In this document: in pieces, positions 26,194 through 35,901 of the stretch | Numbering within the stretch: position 1 is the stretch's first letter | How the letters are laid out: each line of letters starts with the position of its first letter | Source of the DNA: Methylotuvimicrobium alcaliphilum 20Z | Lineage (GTDB): Bacteria > Pseudomonadota > Gammaproteobacteria > Methylococcales > Methylomonadaceae | Length of the DNA: 64,000 bases | Direction of reading: 5' to 3' | NCBI RefSeq assembly: GCF_000968535.2 | Contig: NC_016112.1 | Coordinates: 1,550,001 to 1,614,000, forward strand | The notes under the pieces: model-generated | What the model saw: only the letters and a program-made list of their open reading frames with translations | Database searches by the model: none | Told to the model about the DNA's origin: nothing | Made by a program: the position numbers and the translations under genes

Positions 26194-27473
26194 AAACGTG
26201 AGGATCCTAAGCGGGCGTTTGAAAATTTGGGTTGAAAAGGTTGTTGACGATCAAATTAACCTTAAGAATTGTCAGGCTATCGTCGTATGGCTGCTATTAA
26301 ACAAGATCGTCTCGTAAAAGACAAGAAGTGCGCGGCGCATCAAAAAAATAAAGGGGTTGGACGTTTTTGAGTAAATGCGCGAAAAAATTCCTAATAAAAG
26401 AATGGTAATTTTTGATTGAAAAAATATGGAAACAACGTTAATCTTCGCTTAAGGTTTATGACTACGGCGTAGGTTAGCTTTTTTTTGCGCACTGTAAAGC
26501 AAAAGGCATAAACCCTATGCACAATTTAATATGATTGCTCATTAGTCATGAGGCTCGTTCGTCATGTTTTGGATGAGTTGGGGGGGGAATCCATGCAGTC
26601 AGATGTTTTTTAAGATTGTGTACTAAATACTTATTGTAGTGGTGGCGGTTTTTTTGCCACATTTCAACTCAAAAACAAAATCTATCCGGAAGAGATAGAG
26701 CATTAAAAAATATCGGCTATGAATAATAACAACAATATACAATTGCTGTACTCCGCTTTATCTATCATCCATTCTCTACCGCGTCAAGCCGTCAGGCATC
26801 GTCTTATCAAGGCGCGTACATATTATCTATCCCTGTATCCGCCCAATAACTGTCCGCAGTAGCACGGAATTTCATCAATCTAGCTAAGCGAGCTTTTTAT
26901 AACTTAGGCGACCGATAGGACTTTTTGTCCGTCTTCTTCGTTGCACAAACAGTTATATAGCTTCGCTTAACGCCCGCTTGCGCGCCGTGTATACGAAAAA
27001 ATCATGGCGTTGCGTGATTTATTTGATGCCTGATCCTAAGTATCCGTCTTTGAAAATATTCTTTTCAAAGACATGGTTGATTGTGCGTTAGAGTCGTTCT
27101 GATGTTTCAAGATACACAAAGTCCGTCCGGTAAGGATTATTGGAGCGATTTCTTAAAAAAATTATTGCACTATTGAACCAAACGTAAGGTTTGAGCGATT
27201 AAGCCTAGTAACAAATGCTCAATATATGAAAGCAAAGTAATCAGTCTTTTCTTTTTGAAGATGAGGGACGCTAGGTTATTAGCCGTTTTTAATGTATGTG
27301 TTGAATAACCCTTCGGCAAGTAATTATTCACACACCCTATCGTTCCCACGCTCCAGCGTGGGAACGAGAATGGCCGTGGGGCTGATACTCACCCAACTTG
27401 TATTCGCTGTTGGGGATTGAATAATAGCAACTTAAGGCATTGCAGGAATCGATTTTGAAAGAGGCTGATAATC
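26194..27473. other. 1.28-kb gap without a gene between two divergent operons
   Basis: No open frame of coding appearance is seen on either strand. The DNA is AT-rich, with several T and A runs. The only structured feature is a perfect palindrome at 27340-27367. The gap must hold the promoters of the sigma factor operon and of the CHASE2 operon, but I cannot pick out a convincing ECF-type or sigma-70 pair. It is much longer than promoters need, so it may be a remnant of a lost gene or hold an RNA. Confidence 0.5.
27340..27367. repeat. Perfect palindrome of the CGTTCCCACGCT family
   Basis: CGTTCCCACGCT and AGCGTGGGAACG pair around two bases. Variants occur at 48141-48166, at 57511-57684 (split by a MITE) and at 57733-57761. 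It belongs to an extragenic palindrome family and is too far from any stop codon to be a clear terminator. Confidence 0.7.
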
Positions 27474-29045
27474 TTGGATAACAAAACCATTACAAATACC
27501 GGTTTGAATGAGACAAATAACAAGGATTCATCGTCTCGCCAAAGTCAGGATAATTTAAAAAGCGTAGAGGATTTATATGTCAAATGTTTTAAACCTACGG
27601 TTAGTTTTTGTAGCGATGGTGAATTTAGGGTTGAGGTTCGAGGGCGCATTCGTGAAGGAATTAAAAATGCTTTAAATTTATTTTCAATTTCCGATTTGAA
27701 GGGTGATATTAATAAGGTTCGAGAAGTCATTTTTCAGGGAAGAACGTTTTCCGTTGCCGCAGTGATTTTTTTGTCATGGATGCTGACTAATTTTCTATTG
27801 GATAAAGCATCACCTTTTGGCATAAAGAAGGCGGCCGATGATTATTCGGAATTCATTATCGATCGTATAGCGGCGCCATTTTATGGCTCGGAAGCACAAA
27901 ATGAAATAGTGGTGGTTTTAATCAATGACAATACCTTAATCAAAGAAGGAGAAGCTTGGCCGCCGCATTATGACTGGTACTCCCGTTTACTGCATCGGGT
28001 ATCGAAAAATCAGCCTAAGGCTATCTTTTTCGATGTTCAGTTTAATAATTACCGCGCGGACGACAAGACCTTAGACAAGGCGCGCAAGGAATTAGAGGAA
28101 GACCTAGCCAAATTTAAAGTACCGCTCATTCTGGCTCAAGGAGCCGATACTTCACGAAAAAATGTATTTGGGCATATAAAAAGTGTCGAATTAGCTCCCG
28201 TGGAATGGTCGAATTTTGGTCGCGGTTATCCGCTGCTGCTTCCGGCAAGCAAATCCGGCGAGGCGCAAAATGATAGCTGTAATCCTGATCAAAGTATTGC
28301 AACGCCGGCGCTACGGCTTTACAGGGAGGCGTGTTCTGCCGACAGCTCTATCGGATGCGTGGAACCGACAAGCCTTTTATCGGGTGAAGCATTATGCAGA
28401 CCGTTGACCCCGCATTGGGGGCGGGCTGTTTCAAAAATCATGGAGACCAAAAAGCTGGTGCGTTTGAGCGAATGCGATCTGATTAACCCAACGGAAGCCG
28501 AACGTTTTCAGTCTTTTGTTAAGTCCATATTTCATACTTTCATTTCCGGATTTGACGACGACATCATGGAGAAGACGCGTCAGCCTTGCGCCTATACCGT
28601 AACTGTTTTGGCTCATGACCTAACCAACTTCGATAAAGTTCATGATGTACTCAAGGGCAAAATCGTATTGATTGGTTCGGGGTTGTCCGCAATGCATGAT
28701 CTGGTGCTCACGCCGGTCCATGGTCAACTTCCAGGCGTTTATCTGCACGCGATGGCGCTCGATAATTTAATGACTTACGGTCGGGATTACTACAGCCATA
28801 ATAAAGGAAGAGTGTTCGATTTTATATTGATAAGTATGGCAATGGTTGTTTCCTGGGCGATCGCAGTCGTGCTTCGCGCGAAGCCGCGTTTTTACCAGTT
28901 CGGCTTAAGGTTGTTTGTGGTATTGCTGATTGTAGCCCTGTCATTTGTTCTTTATACGCAGTATCACTATCCGGCAGTCCACTGGCTCAGCTTTTTATTG
29001 CTTTATGAATTGATCATTCGCGTGATTCAACAGGAACGCCATTAA
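27474..29045 (+). CDS. CHASE2 sensory-domain membrane protein
   Basis: The 523-residue protein has a CHASE2 extracytoplasmic domain at about residues 120-410: it shows IVVVLINDNTLIKEGEAWPPHYD and KAIFFDVQFN, both typical, and a GKIVLIGSGLSAMHDLVLTP segment. One membrane helix precedes it at about residue 95 and two to three hydrophobic helices follow at 440-515. No kinase, cyclase or other output domain is attached, so it must signal through a partner. The first 90 residues are unassigned. The start is a TTG at 27474 with AAAGAGG upstream. It heads an operon with a secreted protein and an M48 lipoprotein, divergent from a sigma/anti-sigma/caspase operon. Confidence 0.85.
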   Translation: MDNKTITNTGLNETNNKDSSSRQSQDNLKSVEDLYVKCFKPTVSFCSDGEFRVEVRGRIREGIKNALNLFSISDLKGDINKVREVIFQGRTFSVAAVIFLSWMLTNFLLDKASPFGIKKAADDYSEFIIDRIAAPFYGSEAQNEIVVVLINDNTLIKEGEAWPPHYDWYSRLLHRVSKNQPKAIFFDVQFNNYRADDKTLDKARKELEEDLAKFKVPLILAQGADTSRKNVFGHIKSVELAPVEWSNFGRGYPLLLPASKSGEAQNDSCNPDQSIATPALRLYREACSADSSIGCVEPTSLLSGEALCRPLTPHWGRAVSKIMETKKLVRLSECDLINPTEAERFQSFVKSIFHTFISGFDDDIMEKTRQPCAYTVTVLAHDLTNFDKVHDVLKGKIVLIGSGLSAMHDLVLTPVHGQLPGVYLHAMALDNLMTYGRDYYSHNKGRVFDFILISMAMVVSWAIAVVLRAKPRFYQFGLRLFVVLLIVALSFVLYTQYHYPAVHWLSFLLLYELIIRVIQQERH

Positions 29046-29082
29046 CCTAGCCCATTCTATTCATCTTGAAAAGGCCACAAAA

Positions 29083-29490
29083 ATGAAATTTAAGTCCAGT
29101 ACGATATTGTTTTACATAGCTATATTTTCATTGAATCTCGGTTCGTTCGCGCAAGCCGATGAATCCAAGGATAATTCTGACGAGGCACGTCAAATGATAG
29201 TCAGGTTCAATAGCGATTCACTCACTTTATATCATCGCGATGGAACGAGTTTTAATCGCATCGGTGAAGCTACCATAAACGACCTGCCGACATTGCCAAT
29301 ACCGATAGTGGAGAGTTCATCAGCTGGCTATGTTTTAATCAATGGGGATCGCGGGATGGTATGGTTGGACCAATTCGATATAGGGACCACGGAAAAACCG
29401 TTGGTAACGGCTACCTGCGATAGAGCCAGCAGTTATTCGATAGACTATATAAATACATCCGTTCCTGGTAATAATGACGGATGTAAATAA
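29083..29490 (+). CDS. Secreted protein of unknown function
   Basis: I do not recognise this 135-residue protein. It starts with a clear signal peptide (FYIAIFSLNLGSFAQA, cleaved after about residue 25). The mature part is about 110 residues with two cysteines near the C-terminus (CDRASSYS and DGCK), which could form a disulfide. Its stop overlaps the start of the M48 gene by one base, so it is very likely translated with it, and it lies 37 bp after the CHASE2 gene. It may be a periplasmic partner of CHASE2 or of the protease. Confidence 0.75.
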   Translation: MKFKSSTILFYIAIFSLNLGSFAQADESKDNSDEARQMIVRFNSDSLTLYHRDGTSFNRIGEATINDLPTLPIPIVESSSAGYVLINGDRGMVWLDQFDIGTTEKPLVTATCDRASSYSIDYINTSVPGNNDGCK

Positions 29491-30944
29491 TGGCGCGTGT
29501 TAATACTAATTCGCCACTCAAAAGAGCGATTAAGTCTTTTGTCATAGGCATTGCGCTATTGTCCTCAGGCTGTTCGACATTCACCGCGAGACTGAGCGAT
29601 GCCGATCAATCCCCGCTATTGCCTCCCGGCACAGCAAAAGGTTTGTCTAGGGACGCGCCCAATCCCGAGAAGGGATTGAATTTTCGCCGCGCGTATTTCG
29701 GTATCGCCCGGCAGGCTGAGCTTGATGCTTACTTGAATGAAATTCTGGCGCGCCTTCAAAAAGCTTATACGGATATTCCGGAGCCCGCGCATGTGTTCGT
29801 AGTCCCGGACTCTTCATATTCGGCTAACGCCACCGAAGACGGCGCCATATTCGTACCCTTTGGTATATTACTGGACATCGAAAGCGAGGATGAGCTAGCG
29901 GCTTTGTTGGCGCATGAATATAGTCATGTCTTGCTGGGACATCACATTACCGGAAATGCCGAAGAAATATGGAATTATATCCACGGGCTGACCAACCTTG
30001 CATTGAGAACCCAGCTTATTGCTCAAAAGACTTTGCCTTTGCTGGCCAATGAGGCGGCTTTGGAAATGATTCAAAGTGCGGCCATTCCTGTCTTGGACCG
30101 TTCTCAAGAAGACGATGCGGATAAACTCGGCACGGATCTTCTCATTGCCGCCGGTTATAACAGCATCGGCATGTATGAGTTGTTGGGGCGAATGAAACGC
30201 TGGGACGAATTGAATGAGGAACAAAAAAAATCCAGGGAATCTCTTTTAGAAATGGCTTCCGATTCTTTCAAAATCGATTCCAAAAGGATGGAGGTCGATT
30301 TTACTCCTATGATAACCGGTGTTTCCGAGAGTATTCTCGAGGCTCGAGATTGGTTACGCAAAAAACATTACGATACCAAAGAGCGTCAGGACACGATTCG
30401 TGATTACATTAAGACCGTTCATTCAGGAGCCCCGAGACCGGAAAAGAGAATAACGCAATGGGTGGGTGTGAAAAACAGTCCCTCTGTCAAAAGTTTTCTT
30501 GATGGCTTGGCTTTAATGCGCGATCTCAATAGATCGCTGGTTAAGCTCAATGCACCCACGGTGACAAAACTGGTTGATAAGATGATGACGACTCAAGCAG
30601 GCAATGTTCCTTATCTTCATTACAGCGCTTTCAAAGCGTATAAATCCGTCGGGTTGAACGCAGAAGCTATTGCGGTTTTGAAGAAGGATGAATTATCCCC
30701 GGATTCTTTATTGCCTCAACACATGGAATTGATCGCCATAGCCGAAAAAAAATCCGCCGATGAAGGATTGAAGTCTGCGTTATCGGCCAACCAGGTCTTA
30801 GGGGAGCCGCCCCAATTGATGCCTAAGCTCATTCACTTATATAAAAAAACGGGGAACAAAGTTGCGATGACCGGATGGCACGCGAAGTGCGTGGCGACCG
30901 GGGTCAATGCATTAATGAATGAGTGTGATAAACAAGCTCACTAG
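29490..30944 (+). CDS. M48-family metalloprotease, lipoprotein
   Basis: This 484-residue protein has a lipobox (ALLSSGCST) at the N-terminus, so it is probably anchored to a membrane facing the periplasm. The zinc site is His142-Glu143-x2-His146 (LLAHEYSHVLLGHH), and the third ligand is expected in the DRSQEDDADKLGTDLL segment about 60 residues later. The C-terminal half is helical and may form repeats, as in BepA/YfgC-type periplasmic proteases. Those enzymes degrade misassembled outer membrane proteins. In this operon it may answer to the CHASE2 sensor or to the linked sigma factor. Confidence 0.88.
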   Translation: MARVNTNSPLKRAIKSFVIGIALLSSGCSTFTARLSDADQSPLLPPGTAKGLSRDAPNPEKGLNFRRAYFGIARQAELDAYLNEILARLQKAYTDIPEPAHVFVVPDSSYSANATEDGAIFVPFGILLDIESEDELAALLAHEYSHVLLGHHITGNAEEIWNYIHGLTNLALRTQLIAQKTLPLLANEAALEMIQSAAIPVLDRSQEDDADKLGTDLLIAAGYNSIGMYELLGRMKRWDELNEEQKKSRESLLEMASDSFKIDSKRMEVDFTPMITGVSESILEARDWLRKKHYDTKERQDTIRDYIKTVHSGAPRPEKRITQWVGVKNSPSVKSFLDGLALMRDLNRSLVKLNAPTVTKLVDKMMTTQAGNVPYLHYSAFKAYKSVGLNAEAIAVLKKDELSPDSLLPQHMELIAIAEKKSADEGLKSALSANQVLGEPPQLMPKLIHLYKKTGNKVAMTGWHAKCVATGVNALMNECDKQAH

Positions 30945-31143
30945 ATACTTGATCAAAAAATCATTGCAGGGTTTGGAGAAGTCAAGCCCCATCATCCGCC
31001 TTCAAAGCGAGACTATTGTAAATGTCGGACTTGTATGGACTCCTTGATTTTTATTTCAAGCCGAGTTTCCAGCAATATTCAATGACACAACAGTTTTCTT
31101 TCAATTACATACAGTATTCATTTTTTAATAATTCTCTTACAGC

Positions 31144-31788
31144 ATGGATAAACAAATCGGCTCACGGCAAGAACAAATCTTAAAACTCCTCCTTACTGCC
31201 GAAACGGGCCTCAGCATCAATGAATTAGCCGCCGAATTGAGCATTTCCAGAAATGCGGTCACGCAGCACATATCGTCGCTGGAGCGTAAACAACTGATTT
31301 GCGAAACCGCTCAATTCAACAACACGGGCGGGCGGCCGTCGCGTAGTTATCGGTTGACCGAGCAGACTCGCAAGGGATTACCTAAGCAATATGCCTGGTT
31401 TAGCGATTTATTGCTCAGCGAACTGGCAGTCGAACTCGGTTCGGAGGCTTTGCAAAAAGTCATTTGGAAGTTAGGCGTCGAACAAGCTCGATTGTTGAAG
31501 GCGCAGTTTGCCGGTAAGGATTTAGAACAGACATTGCCGGCCTTGATCGAGGCCATGGAAAATTTGGGCTACCACCCGGAGCTCGAACGGCAACATGGAC
31601 AAATCAGTATCAAGGTCAGTCACTGCGTTTATCATGAACTGGCCCAACGACATCCCGAGCTGTGCCGTTTCGACCAGGCGCTCATCACGACAGTCCTGAG
31701 TAGGCCGATCGAGCAGACTGCTTGTGTCGCCAAAATGGATTGCGTTTGCCGATTCAGCGTCGATGTTAGCGAATTAAGCCGCCTTTAA
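31144..31788 (+). CDS. SufR-like iron-sulfur transcriptional regulator
   Basis: The 214-residue protein has an N-terminal winged helix (LSINELAAELSISRNAVTQHISSLE). Its C-terminal domain ends in cysteines spaced C-x12-C-x19-C-x5-C-x-C (HCVYHELAQRHPELC, then TACVAKMDCVC). This matches the COG2345/SufR group, in which these cysteines bind an Fe-S cluster that senses iron or oxidative state. It lies 77 bp upstream of an operon of redox proteins and is very likely its regulator. The spacing differs from cyanobacterial SufR, so the signal could be different. Confidence 0.85.
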   Translation: MDKQIGSRQEQILKLLLTAETGLSINELAAELSISRNAVTQHISSLERKQLICETAQFNNTGGRPSRSYRLTEQTRKGLPKQYAWFSDLLLSELAVELGSEALQKVIWKLGVEQARLLKAQFAGKDLEQTLPALIEAMENLGYHPELERQHGQISIKVSHCVYHELAQRHPELCRFDQALITTVLSRPIEQTACVAKMDCVCRFSVDVSELSRL

Positions 31789-31865
31789 GGGGTAATGCCT
31801 CCAAACTCAAGCGCGGCAATCAGCCTTAATAGGCCTACAAAAAACGATAAATTGAGAACCGACTC

Positions 31866-33263
31866 ATGGAAACCAACACGCAACGCGTCATTGCACGCAC
31901 GCCACCTGAAATCATCTGTCATTGCCGGCAAATCGACAGGAACACCATAGAACGATCGATCGAACAAGGCATGACAAGCCTTTCTGAAATCTCCAGAGCC
32001 ACAGGCGCCGGCAGTGAGTGCGGTTGCTGTCAGGTTTACATCAAGGAATTACTCGGTGAAAATTCATGGTTGCCGGTGCTTTTGGCGTCGGCGCATCGCT
32101 ATTCGGAAAATTACTGCGCCTTTCGCTTCGCCAGAGCCGATGGAGAGCCTTGGCAACGGGAGCCGCCCGGCGCCTATATCATAGTCCATGCCTTCATCGA
32201 CGGCGCTTGGGTCGGGCGGCCCTACGCGATCACCGACGATGGTGCGGACAGCGGATTGCGCGAGATCATCGTCAAACGTAAAAAAGGCGGTTTCTTTTCG
32301 AATTGGTTGTTCGATCATCTCGACGATTCGTCCAGCGCGCCTTTCAGGGTTTCGGCCAGCGTCGGCGGCGCTGTTTTCGATCCGAACGGCTCCCGGCCCA
32401 TCATCTGCCTGATCGGCGGCGTCGGCATCACGCCGGTTCTGGCCTTGTGCCGGATGCTCGTCAAGCACCACGGAAAAACGAGAATTCATATCGACTATTC
32501 CGCCAATTCGGGGGATGATTTCTTCTGCCGCGACGAATTATCCCGAATTGCGCGGATTTGTGACATAACGGTCGAATTTCGGCCTACCTCGACTCGCGGA
32601 CGCATGCGACAGGCCGATGCCGATGCGCTCGTGCAACGTTATCCCGGCGAATCCTATTACATTTGCGGCTCCGGCAGTTATAAAACCGCAACTGTCTCAC
32701 TGCTTCGCAAGAGCGGCGCCACAGCTCGGCAAATCACCGACCTGGAAGCGCCGCAACAGACAGGCGAAAACAGCGAAGCCGATCGAGATGCCTGGGGCTA
32801 CCGTGCCGTCGGCTTGTGCCTGTTGGCGGCTTACGGTCTGCAAGATGCGATCGATTTAAAGTGGCCTTTGCTCGAGCAATGGCAAAGCGATCAAACGTAT
32901 AAGATTTGCAGCGGCTTATTACTCTTGTTTTATGTCTTGTTGCAGTGGCGTTTGCCGGTCGCGCGCTGGCTGAAGCGCGAAAGCGATCGTCTGAAAGCCC
33001 AAAAAAACCGCCATAAAATTTTCGGCACAGTCGCGCCCCTGCTGTTTTATCTGCACGCCACGAGTATCGGCTACGCTTATTTGGCGGTGTTGAGCAGCGT
33101 ATATTTGGCCAATAACCTTCTGGGCTACGGCAGCGGCGAGTTTGTAACCGCCGCGTTTAGAAAAGCCTATGTATACGGCTGGACGATCTTGCATGTCGGC
33201 CTGTCGACCAGTCTGTTGTTTTTAAGCGCTTACCACGTTTATATCGCGCTTGCCTATAAGTAA
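31866..33263 (+). CDS. BFD-[2Fe-2S] / ferredoxin reductase-type flavoprotein with C-terminal membrane domain
   Basis: The 465-residue protein is a three-part fusion. Residues 15-60 form a bacterioferritin-associated-ferredoxin-type [2Fe-2S] domain (Cys18, Cys20, Cys52, Cys55; CHC and ECGCC). Residues 75-300 form an FNR-type module: GRPYAITD binds FAD, IGGVGITPVLALC binds the NAD(P) pyrophosphate, and YYICGSGSYK completes it. Residues 305-465 have four hydrophobic helices. Histidines in LFYLHATS, TILHVGLS and SAYHVYIA could bind heme b, as in ferric reductases. It probably takes electrons from NAD(P)H into the membrane. Genes for a pentaheme cytochrome and a monoheme protein follow, so electrons may go outward. 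No named family with this exact architecture comes to mind. Confidence 0.82.
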   Translation: METNTQRVIARTPPEIICHCRQIDRNTIERSIEQGMTSLSEISRATGAGSECGCCQVYIKELLGENSWLPVLLASAHRYSENYCAFRFARADGEPWQREPPGAYIIVHAFIDGAWVGRPYAITDDGADSGLREIIVKRKKGGFFSNWLFDHLDDSSSAPFRVSASVGGAVFDPNGSRPIICLIGGVGITPVLALCRMLVKHHGKTRIHIDYSANSGDDFFCRDELSRIARICDITVEFRPTSTRGRMRQADADALVQRYPGESYYICGSGSYKTATVSLLRKSGATARQITDLEAPQQTGENSEADRDAWGYRAVGLCLLAAYGLQDAIDLKWPLLEQWQSDQTYKICSGLLLLFYVLLQWRLPVARWLKRESDRLKAQKNRHKIFGTVAPLLFYLHATSIGYAYLAVLSSVYLANNLLGYGSGEFVTAAFRKAYVYGWTILHVGLSTSLLFLSAYHVYIALAYK

Positions 33264-33277
33264 CGGGAGCTTGACAG

Positions 33278-33973
33278 ATGCCATCTCGTTACCTTGCGTT
33301 TCGCTTTAAATATCGTTTGGGCTATGCCGCAGGCCTGTTTCTAAGTATCGCAGGTTTGGCGCTACTGATGTCCGACAATCAAGCCGCTTGGCACAGTCCC
33401 GGTCCCGCCAATCACGGTCATGAACAACTGCCGTGCTCGGATTGTCATCGTGAGGCCGAAGGCAGTGCGCGCCAGCAAATTAAAGCCAATCTCAAACACC
33501 AACTGGGCTTGAGAAAGCATGAGGCTTATTTTCAATTCCGGCCGGTGAGCAACGCGCAATGCCTGGCCTGTCATGATCGCCCGAATGACCCGCATTTGGT
33601 GCATCGTTTCAATGAGCCGCGTTTTGCCGAAACGCGGGCAAAACTTCACCCCGAAACCTGCGCCTCCTGTCATGTCGAGCACCGGGGCGTTCGCATCACC
33701 CTACAGAACGCCGAATTTTGCCAAAGTTGCCATGAGGATTTTTCGCTGAAAGAAGACCCGATCAGCATTCCGCATCAAACTTTGGCGCAACAGCAACGCT
33801 GGGAGACTTGCCTGGGCTGTCACGACTATCACGGCAATCATCGAATGGATGTGCCGACCGAGGTCGACAATGCCATCGCGCCGGCTATTATCGGCGACTA
33901 TTTCAACGGAGCGGCATCGCCGTATCCCGGACCCGTCATCCAAAAAGCGAAGGAGAAACCGGATGAGTCATAA
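33278..33973 (+). CDS. Membrane-anchored pentaheme c-type cytochrome
   Basis: The 231-residue protein has one N-terminal membrane anchor (about residues 12-32, GYAAGLFLSIAGLALLM). It then has five c-type heme motifs: CSDCH, CLACH, CASCH, CQSCH and CLGCH. Additional histidines are spread between them, as in multiheme electron carriers. It should sit on the periplasmic face and receive electrons from the upstream flavoprotein. It starts 14 bp after that gene and overlaps the next one by 11 bp, so the three form one operon. It is not a NapC/NirT or NrfA family member by motif order; it is nearest to cytochrome c3-like carriers. Confidence 0.87.
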   Translation: MPSRYLAFRFKYRLGYAAGLFLSIAGLALLMSDNQAAWHSPGPANHGHEQLPCSDCHREAEGSARQQIKANLKHQLGLRKHEAYFQFRPVSNAQCLACHDRPNDPHLVHRFNEPRFAETRAKLHPETCASCHVEHRGVRITLQNAEFCQSCHEDFSLKEDPISIPHQTLAQQQRWETCLGCHDYHGNHRMDVPTEVDNAIAPAIIGDYFNGAASPYPGPVIQKAKEKPDES

Positions 33974-34817
33974 GACCTTTTTGTTGATGTTTTTAACCTT
34001 AGTGGGGTCGATCGTCTATTTATTCGTCGAAGCGCCGCAAGCGCTGCCGGATGGTAAAGCCGGCGAAGACCGGACGATTCCCGTCAATCGCTTGCTGGAT
34101 ATCGTCGCCAACGAAAACAATGCGGTACGCGCGCTCTATACGCAAGAAATCGTCGGCGAAGGCGAAAAGGCCGGCCTTCAGTTCAGCGAAGACTGGCAGG
34201 AAGCCTCTGTCGAAGCCGGGCCGTTGCCGGCGTTGTTTTTACGGGAAGCGTCGAGAAGCCTGGAAAAAAATGCGACACCGTTGAGCCTGTTCTTGGGTTC
34301 GGATTTTCCGATTGCGTCGTCGAATGCCTTCAAAGGCATACAAATCGATAAATTCAACTTGATCAAGCAAACGCTTCGGCCGGAATATTTCTATGCCGAC
34401 GATATTCAGCGCTATACCGCGATGTATCCCGATTACGCCGTCTCGGCTGCCTGCGTCGATTGCCACAACGAACATCCGAACAGTCCCAAAAAAGACTGGC
34501 GCTTGCAGGATATGATGGGCGCGACGACTTGGCTGTATCCTGATGAGGTGGTCACGCCCGGCGAATTGATCAAAACCTTGGCGGCGGCGCGTGAAGCATT
34601 CAAAACGGCTTATCAGGCCTATCTCGACAAAGTCACGACCTTCAGCAATCCGCCGATGATTGGCGAAAAATGGCCGCGCGACGGCTATTATTTGCCTTCA
34701 GCGGAGGTGTTCATGCAGGAAGTGGATGCGCGCGTCGCGGGGGCGACATTGGCCGGTCTGATGCGTGCTAACGAGCCGCCTATGCATTCGCCGGAGGATG
34801 ATGTTCAGCCGTTTTAA
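33963..34817 (+). CDS. Tll0287-like (DUF3365) monoheme c-type protein
   Basis: The 284-residue protein has an N-terminal membrane anchor (TFLLMFLTLVGSIVYLF) and a Tll0287-like/DUF3365 domain. This fold often serves as a heme-binding sensor or electron acceptor in the periplasm. One heme site, CVDCHNEH, lies at about residue 160. The ATG at 33963 has GAAGGAG upstream and overlaps the previous gene. It is the last gene of the redox operon. It may be a terminal redox partner or a sensor without an attached signalling domain. The physiological electron acceptor cannot be read from the sequence. Confidence 0.82.
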   Translation: MSHKTFLLMFLTLVGSIVYLFVEAPQALPDGKAGEDRTIPVNRLLDIVANENNAVRALYTQEIVGEGEKAGLQFSEDWQEASVEAGPLPALFLREASRSLEKNATPLSLFLGSDFPIASSNAFKGIQIDKFNLIKQTLRPEYFYADDIQRYTAMYPDYAVSAACVDCHNEHPNSPKKDWRLQDMMGATTWLYPDEVVTPGELIKTLAAAREAFKTAYQAYLDKVTTFSNPPMIGEKWPRDGYYLPSAEVFMQEVDARVAGATLAGLMRANEPPMHSPEDDVQPF

Positions 34818-34886
34818 TTGAGATGGTGTTTGTGTGGTTTATGAGGCTGTAGAAAGAACTCGATAGAAGAGGTTGGTTTATGGTTT

Positions 34887-35729
34887 CTACACCTCTATCA
34901 AACGCTCCTCATCAAAGCCGGGCGCCGGTGATCTTGGATATCCTCGCGGATTCGACACGATCCGAACGCCGGCGATCTCATAATCCACCGCATTATGGAT
35001 ATGGCCGTGGCACCACAGGTCAATGCGGTGCGATCGGTCGGCTATAAATTCATCCAGTGAAGAGGCATAGGCGTAATCGACGCTATCCATGGAACGCAGC
35101 GAGGGAGCATGATGGGTTACCACCACCGTTTTTCCGTCATGTTGCTCGGCTAATTGCCGGTCCAGCCAGCGCAGCGAATCCTGATGCAGACAATAGGCGA
35201 CGGCCGGGGAAAAATAGTGCGGCTCAAACCCGAACAGCGAATCGGTGGTCCGCCTCATCAGCGCGGTCGCGCGATCGTAGTGATCGGGGTTTTGCCACCA
35301 TGTTTGGCAGGTGATATAGCGATAGTCGTTCATGGTCGATTGCGCATCATAAACCGCTGCTGGCGAATAGCGGTTAAAGTCCGACCACAATGTGCAGCCC
35401 AAGAACCTCAAACCGTGAATGACGACGCTGTCATTGTCCAGAAAATGGATGCCCAACGCCTTCGCGGTCGCCCGCATTTCATCGATGATGCTCAGATCGT
35501 TGTCATAAAACTCGTGATTGCCGGCGACATAAATGATTTCACGGTTGGCAAAACGCCTCCGGCTCCATTCTAGGCCGTTGCACCGTTCGCCAATATCGCC
35601 GGCCAGAATTACGACATCCGCGGTATTGGGATGATCGAAACGTAAACATGAATATTTGGCAGACGGATCAAACCGCTGATGTGCGAATTCTGTATGAATA
35701 TCGGAGGCTAAAAAAATTTTCATGTTCAA
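34887..35729 (-). CDS. Calcineurin-like metallophosphoesterase
   Basis: The 280-residue protein has the five metal motifs of the family in order: SDIHTEF (Asp-x-His), LAGDIGE, AGNHEFYDN, VVTHHAPS and CHGHIHNAVDY. There is no signal peptide, so it acts in the cytoplasm. The family includes phosphodiesterases and nucleotide phosphatases; the substrate here is unknown. It converges with the redox operon (69 bp between stops), where GTGTAGAAA/TTTCTACAC-like inverted sequence might end both transcripts. No partner gene is adjacent. Confidence 0.9.
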   Translation of the reverse strand: MNMKIFLASDIHTEFAHQRFDPSAKYSCLRFDHPNTADVVILAGDIGERCNGLEWSRRRFANREIIYVAGNHEFYDNDLSIIDEMRATAKALGIHFLDNDSVVIHGLRFLGCTLWSDFNRYSPAAVYDAQSTMNDYRYITCQTWWQNPDHYDRATALMRRTTDSLFGFEPHYFSPAVAYCLHQDSLRWLDRQLAEQHDGKTVVVTHHAPSLRSMDSVDYAYASSLDEFIADRSHRIDLWCHGHIHNAVDYEIAGVRIVSNPRGYPRSPAPGFDEERLIEV

Positions 35730-35901
35730 GAGCTTCCTTGCCAGTAGGTATGCGTTAGATCAAAAGTTTGGGCGGGGCAAGGTTATCATCTGCAGTCTAA
35801 AATTCGTTCGGTTAGCTGTCCAATGTTAATAATCGCAATGTCCTGGGGTAAAATAACTAAGTGTAGGGAATTGCAAAAATTTAACGGGGGTAATCAAGAA
35901 A

